From: Pseudomonas sp. PD9R
Lineage (GTDB): Bacteria; Pseudomonadota; Gammaproteobacteria; Pseudomonadales; Pseudomonadaceae
Assembly: GCF_019200975.1 (NCBI RefSeq)
Contig: NZ_JAHTMR010000028.1
Span: forward strand, 1-45,479
Reading direction: 5' to 3'
DNA: 45,479 bases
Shown here: piece after piece, positions 23,428-32,022 of the stretch
Position numbering within the stretch: the stretch's first letter is position 1
How the letters are laid out: the number at the start of each line of letters is the position of its first letter
Program-made: the position numbers and the translations under genes
The notes under the pieces: model-generated
Told to the model about the DNA's origin: nothing
Seen by the model: only the letters and a program-made list of their open reading frames with translations
The model's database searches: none

Positions 23428-24468
23428 TTATATGTAGGAGCTGCCCAAGGCTGAAATCTTTTGATTTGGCAGCGGAGCACGCTCAGAAACCAATTTAGCC
23501 TCACGCATGGCCTGCCAGAACGCGGCAGGAATCACCGCCGACAAAGCAGCCACATCCTCAGCAATCCGCTCCGGACGGCTGGAACCAGGAATCACCGCCG
23601 CCACGGCCGGGTTTGCCAGGGAGAACTGCAATGCAGCGGCCTTGACGTCAACACCATGGGCAGCCGCGATGCGTTTGATTTGCTCGACCTTGTCGATGAT
23701 CGCCGGGCTGGCCTTCTGGTATTCAAAGTGCGCGCCACCGGCCAGGATGCCCGAGCTATAAGGGCCACCGACCACGATTTCGACATTCTGCGCCAGGGCC
23801 GCATCCATCAAGCGTTGCAAGGCGCGGTCATGGTCGAGAAGAGTGTAGCGACCCGCCAGCAAAAAGCCGTCCGGTTGCGCTTCGCTCAGATCAAGGGTCA
23901 ATTCGCACGGCTCGACCTTGTTCACACCCAGGCCCCAGCCCTTGATCACGCCTTCTTCGCGCAAACGAGTCAGCACTTTGAAAGCACCGGTGCGAGCCTG
24001 ATTGAAGTACTCCAGCCATTGATCGCCGTAGAAATCCTGGGCGATGTCATGCACCCAGACGATGTCCAGTCGGTCGGTTTGCAAGCGCTTGAGGCTGTCT
24101 TCAATCGAACGCATCGTTGCGTCGGCGCTGTAGTCGTTGACGATTTTGTTCGGGCGACCATGGGCGAACACTCCGCTCTTCTCACCCAGGTCACGGTTAG
24201 CGGCGTCTTCGACTTCGTCGAGAATCACCCGGCCAACCTTGCTGCTCAGCACATAGTCGTCGCGGTTGTAGCGGGACAGTGCGGCACCGAGACGAATTTC
24301 CGACAGGCCCGAACCGTAGAACGGCGCGGTATCAAAGTAACGCACACCGGCGTCCCAAGCCGCGTGAACCGTGGCCAACGCTTCTTCTTCAGGAATGGCG
24401 CGGAACATGTTGCCCAGGGGGGCAGTACCGAAACCCAGCGCGCCGGGCAGTTTGTCTTTCAAGCTCAT
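23428..24468 (-). CDS. Aldo/keto reductase with REP-encoded C-terminal tail
   Basis: The 346-residue enzyme has the AKR tetrad: Asp46 and Tyr51 in FDTAPFYGSG, Lys77 in SSKVGR and His140 in VWVHDI. It resembles the D-threo-aldose/L-fucose dehydrogenase and pyridoxal dehydrogenase branch. It is cytosolic and NAD(P)-dependent. The ATG at 24468 (MSLKDKLPGA) has GAGG upstream, and the upstream frame is intergenic. The last 11 codons (QKISALGSSYI) are the translated core of a REP element, with the stop just beyond it. The gene heads a three-gene operon divergent from a LysR gene. Confidence 0.9.
   Translation of the reverse strand: MSLKDKLPGALGFGTAPLGNMFRAIPEEEALATVHAAWDAGVRYFDTAPFYGSGLSEIRLGAALSRYNRDDYVLSSKVGRVILDEVEDAANRDLGEKSGVFAHGRPNKIVNDYSADATMRSIEDSLKRLQTDRLDIVWVHDIAQDFYGDQWLEYFNQARTGAFKVLTRLREEGVIKGWGLGVNKVEPCELTLDLSEAQPDGFLLAGRYTLLDHDRALQRLMDAALAQNVEIVVGGPYSSGILAGGAHFEYQKASPAIIDKVEQIKRIAAAHGVDVKAAALQFSLANPAVAAVIPGSSRPERIAEDVAALSAVIPAAFWQAMREAKLVSERAPLPNQKISALGSSYI
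23433..23465. repeat. Single REP unit inside the end of the aldo/keto reductase gene
   Basis: TGTAGGAGCTGCCCAAGGCT followed by GAAATCTTTTGAT is a slightly diverged REP. It is read in frame as the reductase C terminus and lies between that gene and the SDR start. Confidence 0.85.
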
Positions 24469-24526
24469 GGGTGTGTCCTCTTGAGTGTCAGGGGTCAGCG
24501 GTTGTGACCGTTGAGCAGATCCTAGA

Positions 24527-24556
24527 TTGCGAGCATCGGACCGTCCAAGACATAAT
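24527..24556 (+). promoter_or_regulatory. Possible promoter of the LysR gene
   Basis: TTGCGA (24527-24532) and CATAAT (24551-24556) are spaced by 18 bases, 30 bases before the LysR start codon. A small palindrome, GGAC-C-GTCC (24538-24546), lies between them. It could be part of the LysR operator shared with the divergent reductase operon. Confidence 0.35.
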
Positions 24557-24586
24557 GTGCAGCACTTGAGTCCCACGAGGTCTGAC

Positions 24587-25477
24587 ATGATCGACATCCG
24601 CCAATTGCGTTACTTCGTCGCCGTCGCCGAAGAAGAACACGTCGGTCGCGCCGCCGAACGGTTGCACATTTCCCAGTCACCGCTGAGCCGGCAGATCGCC
24701 CAGCTCGAAGAACGCCTGGGCCTGACCCTGTTCGAGCGCAGCCAGCAACGCATCCGCCTGACCCGCGACGGCCAGACGTTCCTCGCCGAAACCCGCGCCC
24801 TGCTGACCCACGCCAGTCGCCTGGAATCCCTCGGCAAACGTCTGGGCCGCGGCGAAGAAGGCGGGTTGTGCATCGGCTACATCGAAAACGCCATGCACGC
24901 CGGGGTGTTGCCCAATGCCTTGCGCATCCTGCGGGTCGACCGGCCGAACGTGCACGTCGCGTTGTACAACCTGCGCTCCACCGAACAACTTGAAGGCCTG
25001 CGCCAGCGCAGCCTCGACGTCGCACTGGTCAGCGAACCACCGGCCAAAGACGATCCGGATCTGCTGGGCTTCCAGGTGCTGGACGACCCGATGTTGCTGG
25101 CATTACCCGAGCATCATCCACTGGCTCACCAGGCAACACTGACCCCGGCCGACCTCGCCGATCAGGAGTGGATCGGCGTGCAACACCACACCAGCCGCGA
25201 AGACTTCGTCAGCGCCTGCATCCGCGCCGGCTTCACCCCGGACATCCGCATGGAAGCCACCGGCCCCTTCACCGCAATGGCGCTGGTGAGCTCGGGGCTG
25301 GGCATCGCCATGATTCAAAAAGGCTTGAGCCGCAACGCACCGCCGGGCGTGGTGCTGCGGGAAGTGCCGTGGATTGCCTTCACCCGACCGCTGTGGGCGG
25401 CGTGGCACCGGATCAATTTGCGGCCGTTGGTGGAGACGTTCAGAAAGGTGTTGACGGAGCGGGGGTTGGAGGGGTGA
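24587..25477 (+). CDS. LysR-family regulator divergent from the reductase operon
   Basis: The 296-residue protein has the LysR helix-turn-helix at residues 1-60 (IDIRQLRYFVAVAEEEHVGR, then LHISQSPLSRQIAQLEERLG) and a periplasmic-binding-like effector domain from about 90. The ATG at 24587 is chosen as the first Met of the conserved N terminus. It is divergent from the aldo/keto reductase, SDR and SRPBCC operon with a 118-base shared promoter region, so it very probably regulates that operon. The effector is unknown. Confidence 0.9.
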   Translation: MIDIRQLRYFVAVAEEEHVGRAAERLHISQSPLSRQIAQLEERLGLTLFERSQQRIRLTRDGQTFLAETRALLTHASRLESLGKRLGRGEEGGLCIGYIENAMHAGVLPNALRILRVDRPNVHVALYNLRSTEQLEGLRQRSLDVALVSEPPAKDDPDLLGFQVLDDPMLLALPEHHPLAHQATLTPADLADQEWIGVQHHTSREDFVSACIRAGFTPDIRMEATGPFTAMALVSSGLGIAMIQKGLSRNAPPGVVLREVPWIAFTRPLWAAWHRINLRPLVETFRKVLTERGLEG

Positions 25478-25515
25478 TGGCTGTCGACGTGGATCGATTG
25501 AACGACCAAATCGAC

Positions 25516-25584
25516 TGTAAGAGCACGGCTTGTCGGCGATGGCGATCGTGAGGACGCTATCGCGAGCAGGCGCGCGCCTACACG
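25516..25584. repeat. Degenerate REP-like palindrome
   Basis: TGTAAGAGCACGGCTTGTCG and CGCGAGCAGGCGCGCGCCTACA are weakly inverted copies of a Pseudomonas extragenic repeat. The arms are diverged, so this is a tentative call. Confidence 0.4.
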
Positions 25585-25672
25585 GGTCAGGGGTAAACAC
25601 CCAGGTGCACCGCATGTTCGGGGTTTGGTGCTTTACTGGATAGACCCCATTTCTCCTTGCGAGAACCCGACC

Positions 25673-26593
25673 ATGAACCGCAACGACCTGCGCCGCGTGG
25701 ACATGAACCTGTTGGTGATTTTCGAAACCCTGATGTTCGAAAAGAACCTGACCCGGGCCGGGGAGAAACTGTTCCTCGGCCAGCCTGCCGTCAGTGCGGC
25801 GCTGGCGCGCTTGCGTGATTTGTTTGACGACCCGTTGCTGGTGCGCAACGGCCGTGTGCTGGAGGCGACTCCACGAGCGTTGGTGATCCTCAAGGAATTG
25901 CAGCCAGCGATGGACACTATTTCCGGTGCCGTCAGCCGGGCCAAGGATTTCGACCCTTCCACCAGTCGCGAGGTATTTCGCATCGGCCTGTCCGACGACG
26001 CTGAGTTCGGTCTGTTTCCGCCGCTGCTCAAGCAGATTCGCGAAGAGGCGCAGAACGTTGTGGTGGTGGTGCGGCGGGTTAATTTCCTGCTGATGTCGTC
26101 GATGCTCGCCACCGGGGAGGTTTCCGTCGGGATCAGTTACACCACTGAACTGCCGGCCAACGCCAAGCGCAAGAAACTGCGGGATTTGAGCGTAAAAATC
26201 CTGCGTGGCGATGACCGTCCCGGTGCCCTGACCCTGGATGAATTCTGCGAACGTCCACATGCGCTGGTGTCGTTTTCCGGGGATCTGTCCGGGGCTATCG
26301 ATACCGACCTCGCACGCATCGGCCGCTCACGCCGGGTAGTACTGGCGGTGCCGCAGTTTGCCGGCCTGCGCGCGTTGCTGGCGGGCACCGACATGCTCGC
26401 CACCGTGCCGGATTACGCGGCGTGCGCGTTGATCGAAGGCAGCAACCAGTTGCGCGCCGACGACCCGCCTTTCGACATTGTGCTGTCCGAACTGTCCATG
26501 GTCTGGAACGGCGTCAACGATAACGATCCGGCAGAACGTTGGTTGCGCTCGCGAATTGCGGAGCACATGTCGGCTCCACTGCCGGGGCATTGA
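25673..26593 (+). CDS. LysR-family regulator
   Basis: The 306-residue protein has the N-terminal helix-turn-helix (DMNLLVIFETLMFEKNLTRA, FLGQPAVSAALARLRDLFDD) of the NodD/LeuO-like branch and an effector domain from about residue 90. The ATG at 25673 (MNRNDLRRVD) is preferred to the one 16 codons earlier. No divergent target gene lies immediately upstream; the reductase-linked LysR gene precedes it on the same strand. Its last 80 bases overlap the end of the convergent DinB gene. Confidence 0.88.
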   Translation: MNRNDLRRVDMNLLVIFETLMFEKNLTRAGEKLFLGQPAVSAALARLRDLFDDPLLVRNGRVLEATPRALVILKELQPAMDTISGAVSRAKDFDPSTSREVFRIGLSDDAEFGLFPPLLKQIREEAQNVVVVVRRVNFLLMSSMLATGEVSVGISYTTELPANAKRKKLRDLSVKILRGDDRPGALTLDEFCERPHALVSFSGDLSGAIDTDLARIGRSRRVVLAVPQFAGLRALLAGTDMLATVPDYAACALIEGSNQLRADDPPFDIVLSELSMVWNGVNDNDPAERWLRSRIAEHMSAPLPGH

Positions 26594-27107
26594 GCGAGTT
26601 GAAATTCGGATCGGTCTCACGCAGGTAAATCGGCAGGTCCGTCATGGGCGGCATGGCCGGAATCTCGAAATACATCTGGATCACCCAGCCACGGTGATAG
26701 CTGGCGTGATTGACCACGTGCATCAACATCGCGCCAGCGCTCATGGTGCCGCTTTCGCCGGAGACAAAAGTGAACCGGACGGGCTTGTCCAGCGAGGCGT
26801 CGGTTTGCCTGGCGGTCCAGTCGCTGTACCAGTGATCAACGTCTTGCTGCGCCAGCCGCAAATCGGTCAGCGCGGGATGCACCAATTCATGTGAGGTTTT
26901 GAAGCCGTGCCCTCGGCCTTCGAGGTGGGCCTGCCAGATGCAGTCCACCACATAGATGTGGTTCAACGTACCGATCATGGTCTTGAACACCGAAGCGCGT
27001 TCTTTTTCCACTTCACCTGGCGGCAATTGCGCCAGGTTGTCGAAGAGGCGCTGATTGGCCCAGGTTTTGTAATCGGCGAGCATGCGGGCAGTGCGTACGT
27101 TGATCAT
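26514..27107 (-). CDS. DinB-family protein with a C-terminal extension
   Basis: The 197-residue four-helix-bundle protein has candidate metal ligands in TLNHIYVVDCIW (His near residue 46) and MLMHVVNHASYHRGW (His cluster near residue 130). DinB/YfiT proteins are metal-binding and possibly thiol-linked detoxification enzymes. The ATG at 27107 starts MINVRTARMLADYKTWANQR. The family usually ends soon after the PIYLRE segment; here about 27 further residues (DPNFNSLNAPAVEP and on) lie in DNA that also codes the LysR C terminus. Confidence 0.82.
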   Translation of the reverse strand: MINVRTARMLADYKTWANQRLFDNLAQLPPGEVEKERASVFKTMIGTLNHIYVVDCIWQAHLEGRGHGFKTSHELVHPALTDLRLAQQDVDHWYSDWTARQTDASLDKPVRFTFVSGESGTMSAGAMLMHVVNHASYHRGWVIQMYFEIPAMPPMTDLPIYLRETDPNFNSLNAPAVEPTCAPQFASATNVLPDRYR

Positions 27108-27194
27108 CAGACTTCTCCGATGGCGATGAGCGCATCTCCCAAGGATAGCGCTATCCACGCGCCGTGGCGCCGCCTCTGATCATCGGTACAAGCG

Positions 27195-28301
27195 CTATGC
27201 CGCCAACGAATCCGTTACACGCTCGGCCAGTGCCAGGCAACTGGTCAGGCCCGGCGATTCGATGCCGAACAGGTTCACCAATCCCGGCACGCCGTGCTCT
27301 TTCGGGCCACTGAGGCGAAAGTCGGCAGCCGGTTCGGTGGGGTCAGTGATTTTCGGCCGTATGCCGCTATAGGCCGGTTGCAGACTGCCTTCGGGCAAGC
27401 CCGGCCAGTAACGCCGGATCGCCTCATAGAAGCCTTCGGCCCGATGTGGATCCACAACGTAATCGATAGCGTCGACCCATTCCACGTCCGGCCCGAAACG
27501 CGCTTGGCCGCCCAGATCCAGGGTCATGTGCACACCCAGCCCGGCGCTTTCCGGTGCCGGGTATACCAGATGGCGAAACGGCGCTCGGCCGCTGAGACTG
27601 AAATAGCTGCCTTTGCACAGATGAGCCTGGGGAATGTGTTGCGCTGGCAAGCCTTCGATTCGACTGGCCACTTGCGGGGCGGACAATCCGGCGCAATTGA
27701 TCAGCTCACGACAGGTCAAGCTCATGGGTTCGGCACCGCTCATGTGCAACTCGAAACCCTGTTCGATGCAACGGGCCGACAGTAACGGCGTGTGAAAGAC
27801 CAGCGACGCGCCGCAAGCTTCGGCATCGCCTTGCAGCGCCAGCATCAGGCCATGGGAATCGACGATGCCGGTGGAGGGCGACCACAGCGCAGCGACGCAG
27901 GACAACGCCGGTTCCAGCTCCCGAGCCTGATCGGCTTCCAGCCACTGCAGATCATCGACACCATTGCGCCGCCCCTGCTCCAGCAACCCTTGCAACGCAG
28001 CACGTTGCGCGTCGTCCGTGGCGACGATCAGCTTGCCCAGCCGCTGATAATCGACACCGCGCTCGTCGCAGTAGGCGTAAAGGCGTTGCTTGCCCTCCAC
28101 GCACAACTGCGCCTTGAGGCTGCCGCCGGGGTAATAAATACCGGCGTGGATCACTTCGGAGTTGCGCGAACTGATGCCCACACCGATACCTTCGCCGGCC
28201 TCGACCACGATCACTTCACGCCCGCTCAACGCCAGTGCCCTGGCCACCGCCAGCCCGACTACACCGGCACCCACCACCACACTGTCGATATCGACACTCA
28301 C
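27195..28301 (-). CDS. L-2-hydroxyglutarate oxidase-like FAD enzyme
   Basis: The 368-residue protein of the D-amino-acid-oxidase fold has an FAD motif, VVVGAGVVGLAVARALA, at the N terminus. The block RNSEVIHAGIYYPGGSLKAQ and GKQRLYAYCDERGV follow, close to the L-2-hydroxyglutarate dehydrogenase/oxidase (LhgO) pattern. It likely oxidises a 2-hydroxy acid and passes electrons to quinone or O2; the exact substrate is unknown. The start is the GTG at 28301, with AGGGGGG upstream; the longer open frame overlaps the transporter gene and is not coding. It lies 17 bases after the MFS gene, forming an operon with it. Confidence 0.82.
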   Translation of the reverse strand: MSVDIDSVVVGAGVVGLAVARALALSGREVIVVEAGEGIGVGISSRNSEVIHAGIYYPGGSLKAQLCVEGKQRLYAYCDERGVDYQRLGKLIVATDDAQRAALQGLLEQGRRNGVDDLQWLEADQARELEPALSCVAALWSPSTGIVDSHGLMLALQGDAEACGASLVFHTPLLSARCIEQGFELHMSGAEPMSLTCRELINCAGLSAPQVASRIEGLPAQHIPQAHLCKGSYFSLSGRAPFRHLVYPAPESAGLGVHMTLDLGGQARFGPDVEWVDAIDYVVDPHRAEGFYEAIRRYWPGLPEGSLQPAYSGIRPKITDPTEPAADFRLSGPKEHGVPGLVNLFGIESPGLTSCLALAERVTDSLAA

Positions 28302-28318
28302 CTGACCTGCCCCCCCTA

Positions 28319-29632
28319 TCAAACCAGTCCTCGTTCCCGATAATCGATCAGGCTGGAGAATATGGCCAGCAGCAAGGCCATGACCACGAAGAAGATCAAC
28401 ACCAGGAAATATGAACCGGTGAACTGCACGATCAAGCCGATCAGGATCGGCACGATCACCCCGGCCATGTTGCCGCAGAAGTTCATGGTGCCAGCCAGAA
28501 CGCCGGTTTTCGAGGTGCCACCGAGGATCGACGGAATGCACCAGTACATCCCGCACCAACGAATGAAAAACATCGCCACGCAAAGCAATCCGATCGCTTG
28601 GGCGGCGTCAGCGGTATAGGCGGTACCCAACATGCACAGAGCGGCGACCAGTGCCGAGCCGCTGAACATGCTGCGCATCACCAGGTTCGGCGAGGCACCG
28701 CTGGATTTCCATTTATCCCCCAGGTAGCCGCCGACCAGTTCGCCAACGAAACCGCACATGAAAATCAGGAAGGTCGCGCCGCCCATGCCCGAAATGTTCA
28801 GGCCGTGGGTCTGGTGCAGGTAACTCGGCATCCAGGTCAGCAAGCCGTAGAACACGCTGAGAATGCAGCAGTAACCGGCGAACATCGCCAGCACCGAGCG
28901 GTCCTTGAGCAGTTCCTTGAAGGCAATGCTGGTGACCGCACCGGGTTTGCTGACCGTGGCATTGCCTTCGGTGATGTGCGCCAGTTCAGCGGCGTTGACG
29001 CCGGGGTGTTCGCTGGGGTGGTTGCGGATGTATTTCCAGGCCAGCACACCGGCGAGCATGGTGCCAACGCCGGCAATCACGAAAGCGATGCGCCAGGAAT
29101 CGAACCAGCCGATCAGGCCGGCAATGATGATCGCGCCGAAGGCACTGCCCAGTGGTGCACCGCCGTCGACCAGCACCGCGCCGCGCCCACGTTCGTTGGG
29201 GGTCAGCCACGCGCCGTTGAGCTTGGCCCCGGCAGGCATGATCGGTGATTCGGCGACGCCCAGGCCCATGCGGGTGATCAGCAAAATGATCCAGTTGTGC
29301 GCGCCAGCGGCCAAGGCCTGGAACGCGCCCCAGGCAACCGTCGCAACGACGATCACGCGGCGGGTCTGAAAGCGATCCAGCAGCATGCCGCCGGGGATCT
29401 GCATCAACGCGTAGGACCAGAAAAACGCGCTGAGCATCAAGCCTTCAAGCGCCGGCGGGATCTGGAATTCGCTGGAAATCAGCGGCAGTGCCACCGACAG
29501 CGAGGCACGGTCGATGTAATTGATCGCGGTCAGCAACAGCATGATGAGGAAGATTCGCCAGCGGACGCTGGTGGCACGCTCGGTTGCGGTCGCGGCTGTC
29601 AGCGACAGGCTTTCGGCACTCGGATTATTCAT
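28319..29632 (-). CDS. MFS transporter, anion:cation symporter family
   Basis: The 437-residue protein has twelve predicted membrane helices with the ACS-family signature NYIDRASLSVALP in helix 1 and GGMLLDRFQTRRVI after helix 2. Relatives carry hexuronates, glucarate/galactarate, galactonate or phthalate. A hydrophilic loop sits at the middle. It is the first gene of a two-gene operon with the hydroxy-acid oxidase-like enzyme, so a carboxylic-acid substrate is likely. A 25-bp palindrome lies 85 bases upstream. Confidence 0.9.
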   Translation of the reverse strand: MNNPSAESLSLTAATATERATSVRWRIFLIMLLLTAINYIDRASLSVALPLISSEFQIPPALEGLMLSAFFWSYALMQIPGGMLLDRFQTRRVIVVATVAWGAFQALAAGAHNWIILLITRMGLGVAESPIMPAGAKLNGAWLTPNERGRGAVLVDGGAPLGSAFGAIIIAGLIGWFDSWRIAFVIAGVGTMLAGVLAWKYIRNHPSEHPGVNAAELAHITEGNATVSKPGAVTSIAFKELLKDRSVLAMFAGYCCILSVFYGLLTWMPSYLHQTHGLNISGMGGATFLIFMCGFVGELVGGYLGDKWKSSGASPNLVMRSMFSGSALVAALCMLGTAYTADAAQAIGLLCVAMFFIRWCGMYWCIPSILGGTSKTGVLAGTMNFCGNMAGVIVPILIGLIVQFTGSYFLVLIFFVVMALLLAIFSSLIDYRERGLV

Positions 29633-29716
29633 GTGGGGGGCGCTCTTATTGTTGTGGGAACAAGCGGCCCCACTCTAATCACGCCCCCAGGCCCTGAATA
29701 ATGATGGGATCTGATA

Positions 29717-29741
29717 GGGGGATCACTGACAGTCATCCCCC
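29717..29741. promoter_or_regulatory. 25-bp palindrome upstream of the MFS operon
   Basis: The arms GGGGGAT and ATCCCCC flank an inner ACTG-A-CAGT palindrome, with a single mismatched pair in 25 bases. It lies 85-109 bases upstream of the transporter start. The half-site GGGGGATGAC recurs at the other promoters of the locus. Confidence 0.6.
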
Positions 29742-29858
29742 AGCAGCTCACCTTGAGTCAGAAAAAAATCTTTGGGTTTACACAGTTAGCTCCCGCTTGA
29801 GTGCGCAGCACTCACACAATCTCCATGGTGGTCAGATTTTGGGGCCGCTGCCCAGTTC

Positions 29859-29885
29859 AGCGCGAGCAAGCTCGCTCGCCACAAC
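29859..29885. repeat. Fragment of a second-type extragenic repeat
   Basis: GCGCGAGCAAGCTCGCTCGCC resembles the arms of a common Pseudomonas repeat, without a second unit. It lies just after the end of the SDR gene. Confidence 0.35.
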
Positions 29886-29899
29886 AGCAGAAAAAACGC

Positions 29900-30688
29900 T
29901 TAGAACGTACCGGGATAACTGCCGCCATCCAGTAACAGGTTTTGCCCGGTCAGAAAACCGGACTGGGCGCTACAAATGAACGCGCAATAGGCTCCGAATT
30001 CATCGGGCTGGCCAAAGCGCTGCGCGGGCACATTCTTGCGCCGCTGCTCGGCGACGCTTTCGACGCTGCTGCCATTGGCATCGGCCGCCGCGCTCAAGGT
30101 TTTGTGCAGGCGTTCGGTTTCGAATGGCCCCGGCAACAGGTTGTTGACGGTGACGTTGTTGCCGGCCAATCGCGCCTGACGTGCCAGCCCGGCGATGAAA
30201 CCGGTCAAGCCACTGCGAGCACCGTTGGACAGGCCGAGCACATCAATCGGTGCCTTCACCGCGCCCGAGGTGATGTTGACGATGCGCCCGAAACCGCGCT
30301 CGGCCATACCATCCACGCAGGCCTTGATCATCTCGATGGGCGTGAGCATGTTGGCGTCCAGCGCCTTTAGCCAGTCTTCGCGCTGCCAGTCGCGGAAGTC
30401 GCCGGGCGGCGGTCCACCCGCGTTATTGACGAGGATGTCCACCTGCGGACACGCCGCCAGTACGTTCGCGCGCACCGCCGCTTCGCTGATGTCACCCGCC
30501 ACGGTGCGCACCTCGATGGTCGGCGCCAGGCTGCGCAATTCATTGGCGGCGACCTGCAACTTGGCGTCGCCACGGGCGTTGATCACCAGGTTCACGCCTT
30601 CCTTCGCCAAGGCTCGCGCACAAGCCAGGCCCAAGCCCTTGCTGGCGGCGCAGACGATCGCCCAGCGTCCCGAAATACCCAAATCCAT
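29900..30688 (-). CDS. SDR-family protein lacking the usual Tyr and Lys
   Basis: The 262-residue SDR has an altered Gly motif (CAASKGLGLACA), NNAGGPP and Ser141 in NITSGAV. At the catalytic positions it has Ser154 and Arg158 (LSNGARSGL) where YxxxK is expected. This matches an uncharacterised 3-oxoacyl-reductase-like subgroup of SDRs. Either it uses a different mechanism or it is a binding protein. It is divergent from the iron alcohol dehydrogenase gene, with 155 bases between them containing a GGGGATGACAACG dyad, so it probably belongs to the same catabolic locus. Confidence 0.85.
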   Translation of the reverse strand: MDLGISGRWAIVCAASKGLGLACARALAKEGVNLVINARGDAKLQVAANELRSLAPTIEVRTVAGDISEAAVRANVLAACPQVDILVNNAGGPPPGDFRDWQREDWLKALDANMLTPIEMIKACVDGMAERGFGRIVNITSGAVKAPIDVLGLSNGARSGLTGFIAGLARQARLAGNNVTVNNLLPGPFETERLHKTLSAAADANGSSVESVAEQRRKNVPAQRFGQPDEFGAYCAFICSAQSGFLTGQNLLLDGGSYPGTF

Positions 30689-30745
30689 GACGATGCTCCT
30701 GAATTGTTCAAAGCGCTCACGTTACCACTGCCCACCCGCCAGTCA

Positions 30746-30773
30746 GGGGATGACAACGGGTGATCGTTGTATC
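30746..30773. promoter_or_regulatory. Dyad between the SDR and iron alcohol dehydrogenase genes
   Basis: GGGGATGACAACG is followed by GGTGAT and CGTTGTATC. The inner arms ACAACG and CGTTGT are perfect, six bases apart. The half-site GGGGATGAC is shared with the dyads upstream of the MFS and aldehyde dehydrogenase genes. Confidence 0.55.
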
Positions 30774-30843
30774 AGACCTTTTCATTATCGGCGGGCCGTC
30801 GCGCTAATTACTGTTCCGGGACCAATAAGAACCGGAGAAGCAC

Positions 30844-32010
30844 ATGAACCCGTTCCAGTTTTATTTCCCCACGACGTTGAAAAGCGGCAACGGCCTGGTG
30901 CGTCAGGCCGGCACATTGCTCAAGCCGCATGTTCGAAAAAAACTGCTGGTGGTCACCGACGAAGGTCTGATGGCGTCGGGCGTGATGGAAAGTTTTTTTG
31001 CTTCGCTGGCCGCCAGCGAGATTGCCTATGAAGTGTTCGCCGGCGTCGAGCCCAACCCGACCACGGATGTGCTGGAACGCGCCGTGGCGTTCCTGAAAAA
31101 CCACGAGTGCGATTCGGTAATCGGCGTTGGTGGCGGCAGCAGCATCGACACCGCCAAGGGTGTCGCGGCCATGGCCACCAACCCCGGCAACATCCTCGAC
31201 TACGAGGGCTACGACAAACTGCTGCACCCGCCGCTGCCGGTTTTCGCCATTCCGACCACCTCGGGCACCGGCAGCGAGTGCACTGCGTCCACGGTGTTTA
31301 CCAACACTAAAACCCTGTTCAAAACGGTGATCATCAGCCCGGCGCTGTTTCCGAAACTGGCGATTCTTGATGCCGAGCTGACACTGAAACTGCCGCCATC
31401 AATCACCGCCGCCACCGGCATGGACGCCCTGACCCACGCCATCGAATCCTACGTATCGAAGCAGGCCAACCCGGTGAGCCAGGCCATGGCCCTGCAAGCG
31501 ATCAAGATGATTTGCACGCACTTGCCGAAAGCCTTTTTTACAGGCTCCGACCTGCATGCCCGGGAACAGATGCTGCTCGGGTCGTTCCTCGCCGGCGTTG
31601 CGTTCGCCCAATCGAAACTGGGCAACGTGCATGCGATCTCCCACACCTTCGGCGGCGTGTTCAACATTCCCCACGGCATCGCCAATGCCACTCTGCTGCC
31701 CTACGTCATCGAGTTCAACCTGGCGGCCTGCCCTGAACTGTTCGGCGACATCGCCCTCGCCATGGGCGAAAACGTCGACGGCCTGAGCGCTGCCCGCGCC
31801 GGGCACAAAGTGGTGGAACACGTCATGGCGCTGAACAAGGCCATCGGCATCCCCGACAACATCAAGGACCTGGGCGTGGACCTGGACTACATGCCGCAAA
31901 TGGTCAGCGACTCGATGCGCAGCGGCAACGTGCTGGTCAACCCACGCCTGACCAGCGCCACCGACGTCGAACGAATCATCAGCAACGCGTACCACGGCAT
32001 TCATTCTTGA
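30844..32010 (+). CDS. Iron-containing alcohol dehydrogenase
   Basis: The 388-residue group III alcohol dehydrogenase binds NAD through GVGGGSSIDTAKG (about residues 94-106). The metal is held by Asp194 and His198 (TGMDALTHAIESY), His263 (GNVHAISHTFGG) and His277 (NIPHGIANATLLP). It oxidises an alcohol or reduces an aldehyde or oxoacid, and the substrate is unknown. Its ribosome site CCGGAG is at 6 bases. It heads a three-gene plus-strand unit with the NIPSNAP and cyclase-family genes. Confidence 0.92.
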   Translation: MNPFQFYFPTTLKSGNGLVRQAGTLLKPHVRKKLLVVTDEGLMASGVMESFFASLAASEIAYEVFAGVEPNPTTDVLERAVAFLKNHECDSVIGVGGGSSIDTAKGVAAMATNPGNILDYEGYDKLLHPPLPVFAIPTTSGTGSECTASTVFTNTKTLFKTVIISPALFPKLAILDAELTLKLPPSITAATGMDALTHAIESYVSKQANPVSQAMALQAIKMICTHLPKAFFTGSDLHAREQMLLGSFLAGVAFAQSKLGNVHAISHTFGGVFNIPHGIANATLLPYVIEFNLAACPELFGDIALAMGENVDGLSAARAGHKVVEHVMALNKAIGIPDNIKDLGVDLDYMPQMVSDSMRSGNVLVNPRLTSATDVERIISNAYHGIHS

Positions 32011-32022
32011 GAGATGACACCC

